This document shows, piece by piece, positions 14,079-14,398 of a stretch of 14,398 nt of DNA. Source of the DNA: Ga0077555 sp031406575 (GTDB taxonomy: Bacteria > Pseudomonadota > Alphaproteobacteria > Rhizobiales > Hyphomicrobiaceae); contig JANOHP010000162.1 of the NCBI GenBank assembly GCA_031406575.1, positions 1-14,398 of the forward strand, in the 5' to 3' direction. Made by a program: the position numbers and the translations under genes. Under the pieces are notes generated by a model. That model was given only the letters and a program-made list of their open reading frames with translations, did not search any database and was not told the origin of the DNA. Each line of letters begins with the position of its first letter. The stretch's first letter is position 1.

Positions 14079-14398
14079 GTGACTGAGCCGAAGAAGTGCG
14101 ACAAGCGCACCATCACCGAAATCCGCGACTCGAAAAAAACCGGTGAAAAATTCGTCTACATGTCGGTGCCCGACTACACTGCCGCCCAGTGGGCCGAGAT
14201 GGCGGGCGTCGATGTCGCCGTGGTCGGCGACAGCCTTGCCATGATCGCGCACGGGCACAAATCGACGGTACCGGCTACGATGGACATGATGGTCATGCAC
14301 GCCCAGGCCATCCGCCGGGGTGCGCCCAACACCTTCGTGCTCGGCTGCATGCCCTATCAGAGCTACAACACCGTCGACCGCGCGCTGACCAATGCCAC
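14079..14398 (+). CDS. PanB-like ketopantoate hydroxymethyltransferase family protein (3' end outside window)
   Basis: The first 106 residues of a protein of the PanB family, which transfers a hydroxymethyl group from methylene-THF to alpha-ketoisovalerate in pantothenate synthesis. GDSLAMIAHGHKSTVP (50-65) matches PanB GDSLGM...GHDSTLP, keeping Mg-binding Asp51 (E. coli Asp45). RRGAPN (79-84) is also conserved. In the next motif, where PanB has ADLPF with Mg-binding Asp84, this protein has GCMPY with Cys90; the offset of six residues is the same at both sites. The start is a GTG with an excellent AGGAGGA 5 nt upstream. It is cut by the window edge, so the later catalytic residues cannot be judged. 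It could be a true PanB or a diverged paralogue with another substrate. Confidence 0.85.
   Translation, partial: MTEPKKCDKRTITEIRDSKKTGEKFVYMSVPDYTAAQWAEMAGVDVAVVGDSLAMIAHGHKSTVPATMDMMVMHAQAIRRGAPNTFVLGCMPYQSYNTVDRALTNA

Overview
The window is chromosomal DNA from a GC-rich proteobacterium, most likely an alphaproteobacterium close to the Rhodospirillales. The reasons are the glnB-glnA pair with a sigma-54-type promoter, the two-domain nnr gene directly upstream in divergent orientation, an EcfG-like promoter (GGAAC-N16-TGTT) before a stress-protein gene, and the high third-position GC. No rRNA, tRNA, CRISPR array, insertion sequence or phage gene is visible. The taxonomic call is inference from gene content.

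Layout. 85-2110 (minus): a GMC-family FAD oxidoreductase followed 16 nt later by a four-helix small membrane protein, probably one transcript. 2111-2429: a 319-nt divergent intergenic region holding a roughly 100-bp nested palindrome that looks like two facing REP-type repeats. 2430-4807 (plus): an ABC half-transporter of the SbmA/BacA-YddA type and, 8 nt later, a small Rossmann/methyltransferase-like protein with an N-terminal cysteine cluster. 4818-5411 (minus): an Uma2-family (DUF820) nuclease-like protein, convergent with the previous pair over a 10-bp inverted repeat. 5546-5956 (plus): a DoxX-family membrane protein. 6073-6528 (plus): a KGG-repeat stress protein made of four 66-nt tandem repeats. 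6554-6580: a perfect 12-bp hairpin shared as terminator by the KGG gene and glnA.

6610-8465 (minus): glnB (PII) then glnA (adenylylatable type I glutamine synthetase), the core of nitrogen assimilation and its regulation. 8466-8971: a 506-nt gap with the sigma-54-like promoter of glnB and a perfect 20-bp tandem duplication. 8972-10546 (plus): nnr, NAD(P)H-hydrate repair, convergent with a class II aldolase/adducin-like gene (10553-11278, minus). 11279-11534: divergent region with a chain of hairpins before an Old Yellow Enzyme gene (11535-12662, plus). Two small membrane proteins converge at 13511/13521. At the right edge a PanB-like gene starts at 14079 and runs out of the window.

Most genes are housekeeping or general metabolism and I do not see a clear new multi-gene system. 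The points most worth a second look are these: the ABC protein has Asp for the catalytic Walker B Glu and Gln for the switch His; the PanB-like protein has Cys at the position of a Mg-binding Asp; an EcfG-type promoter stands before the KGG gene; the palindromic element lies at 2191-2286; and a cysteine-cluster Rossmann protein is coupled to the unusual ABC transporter.
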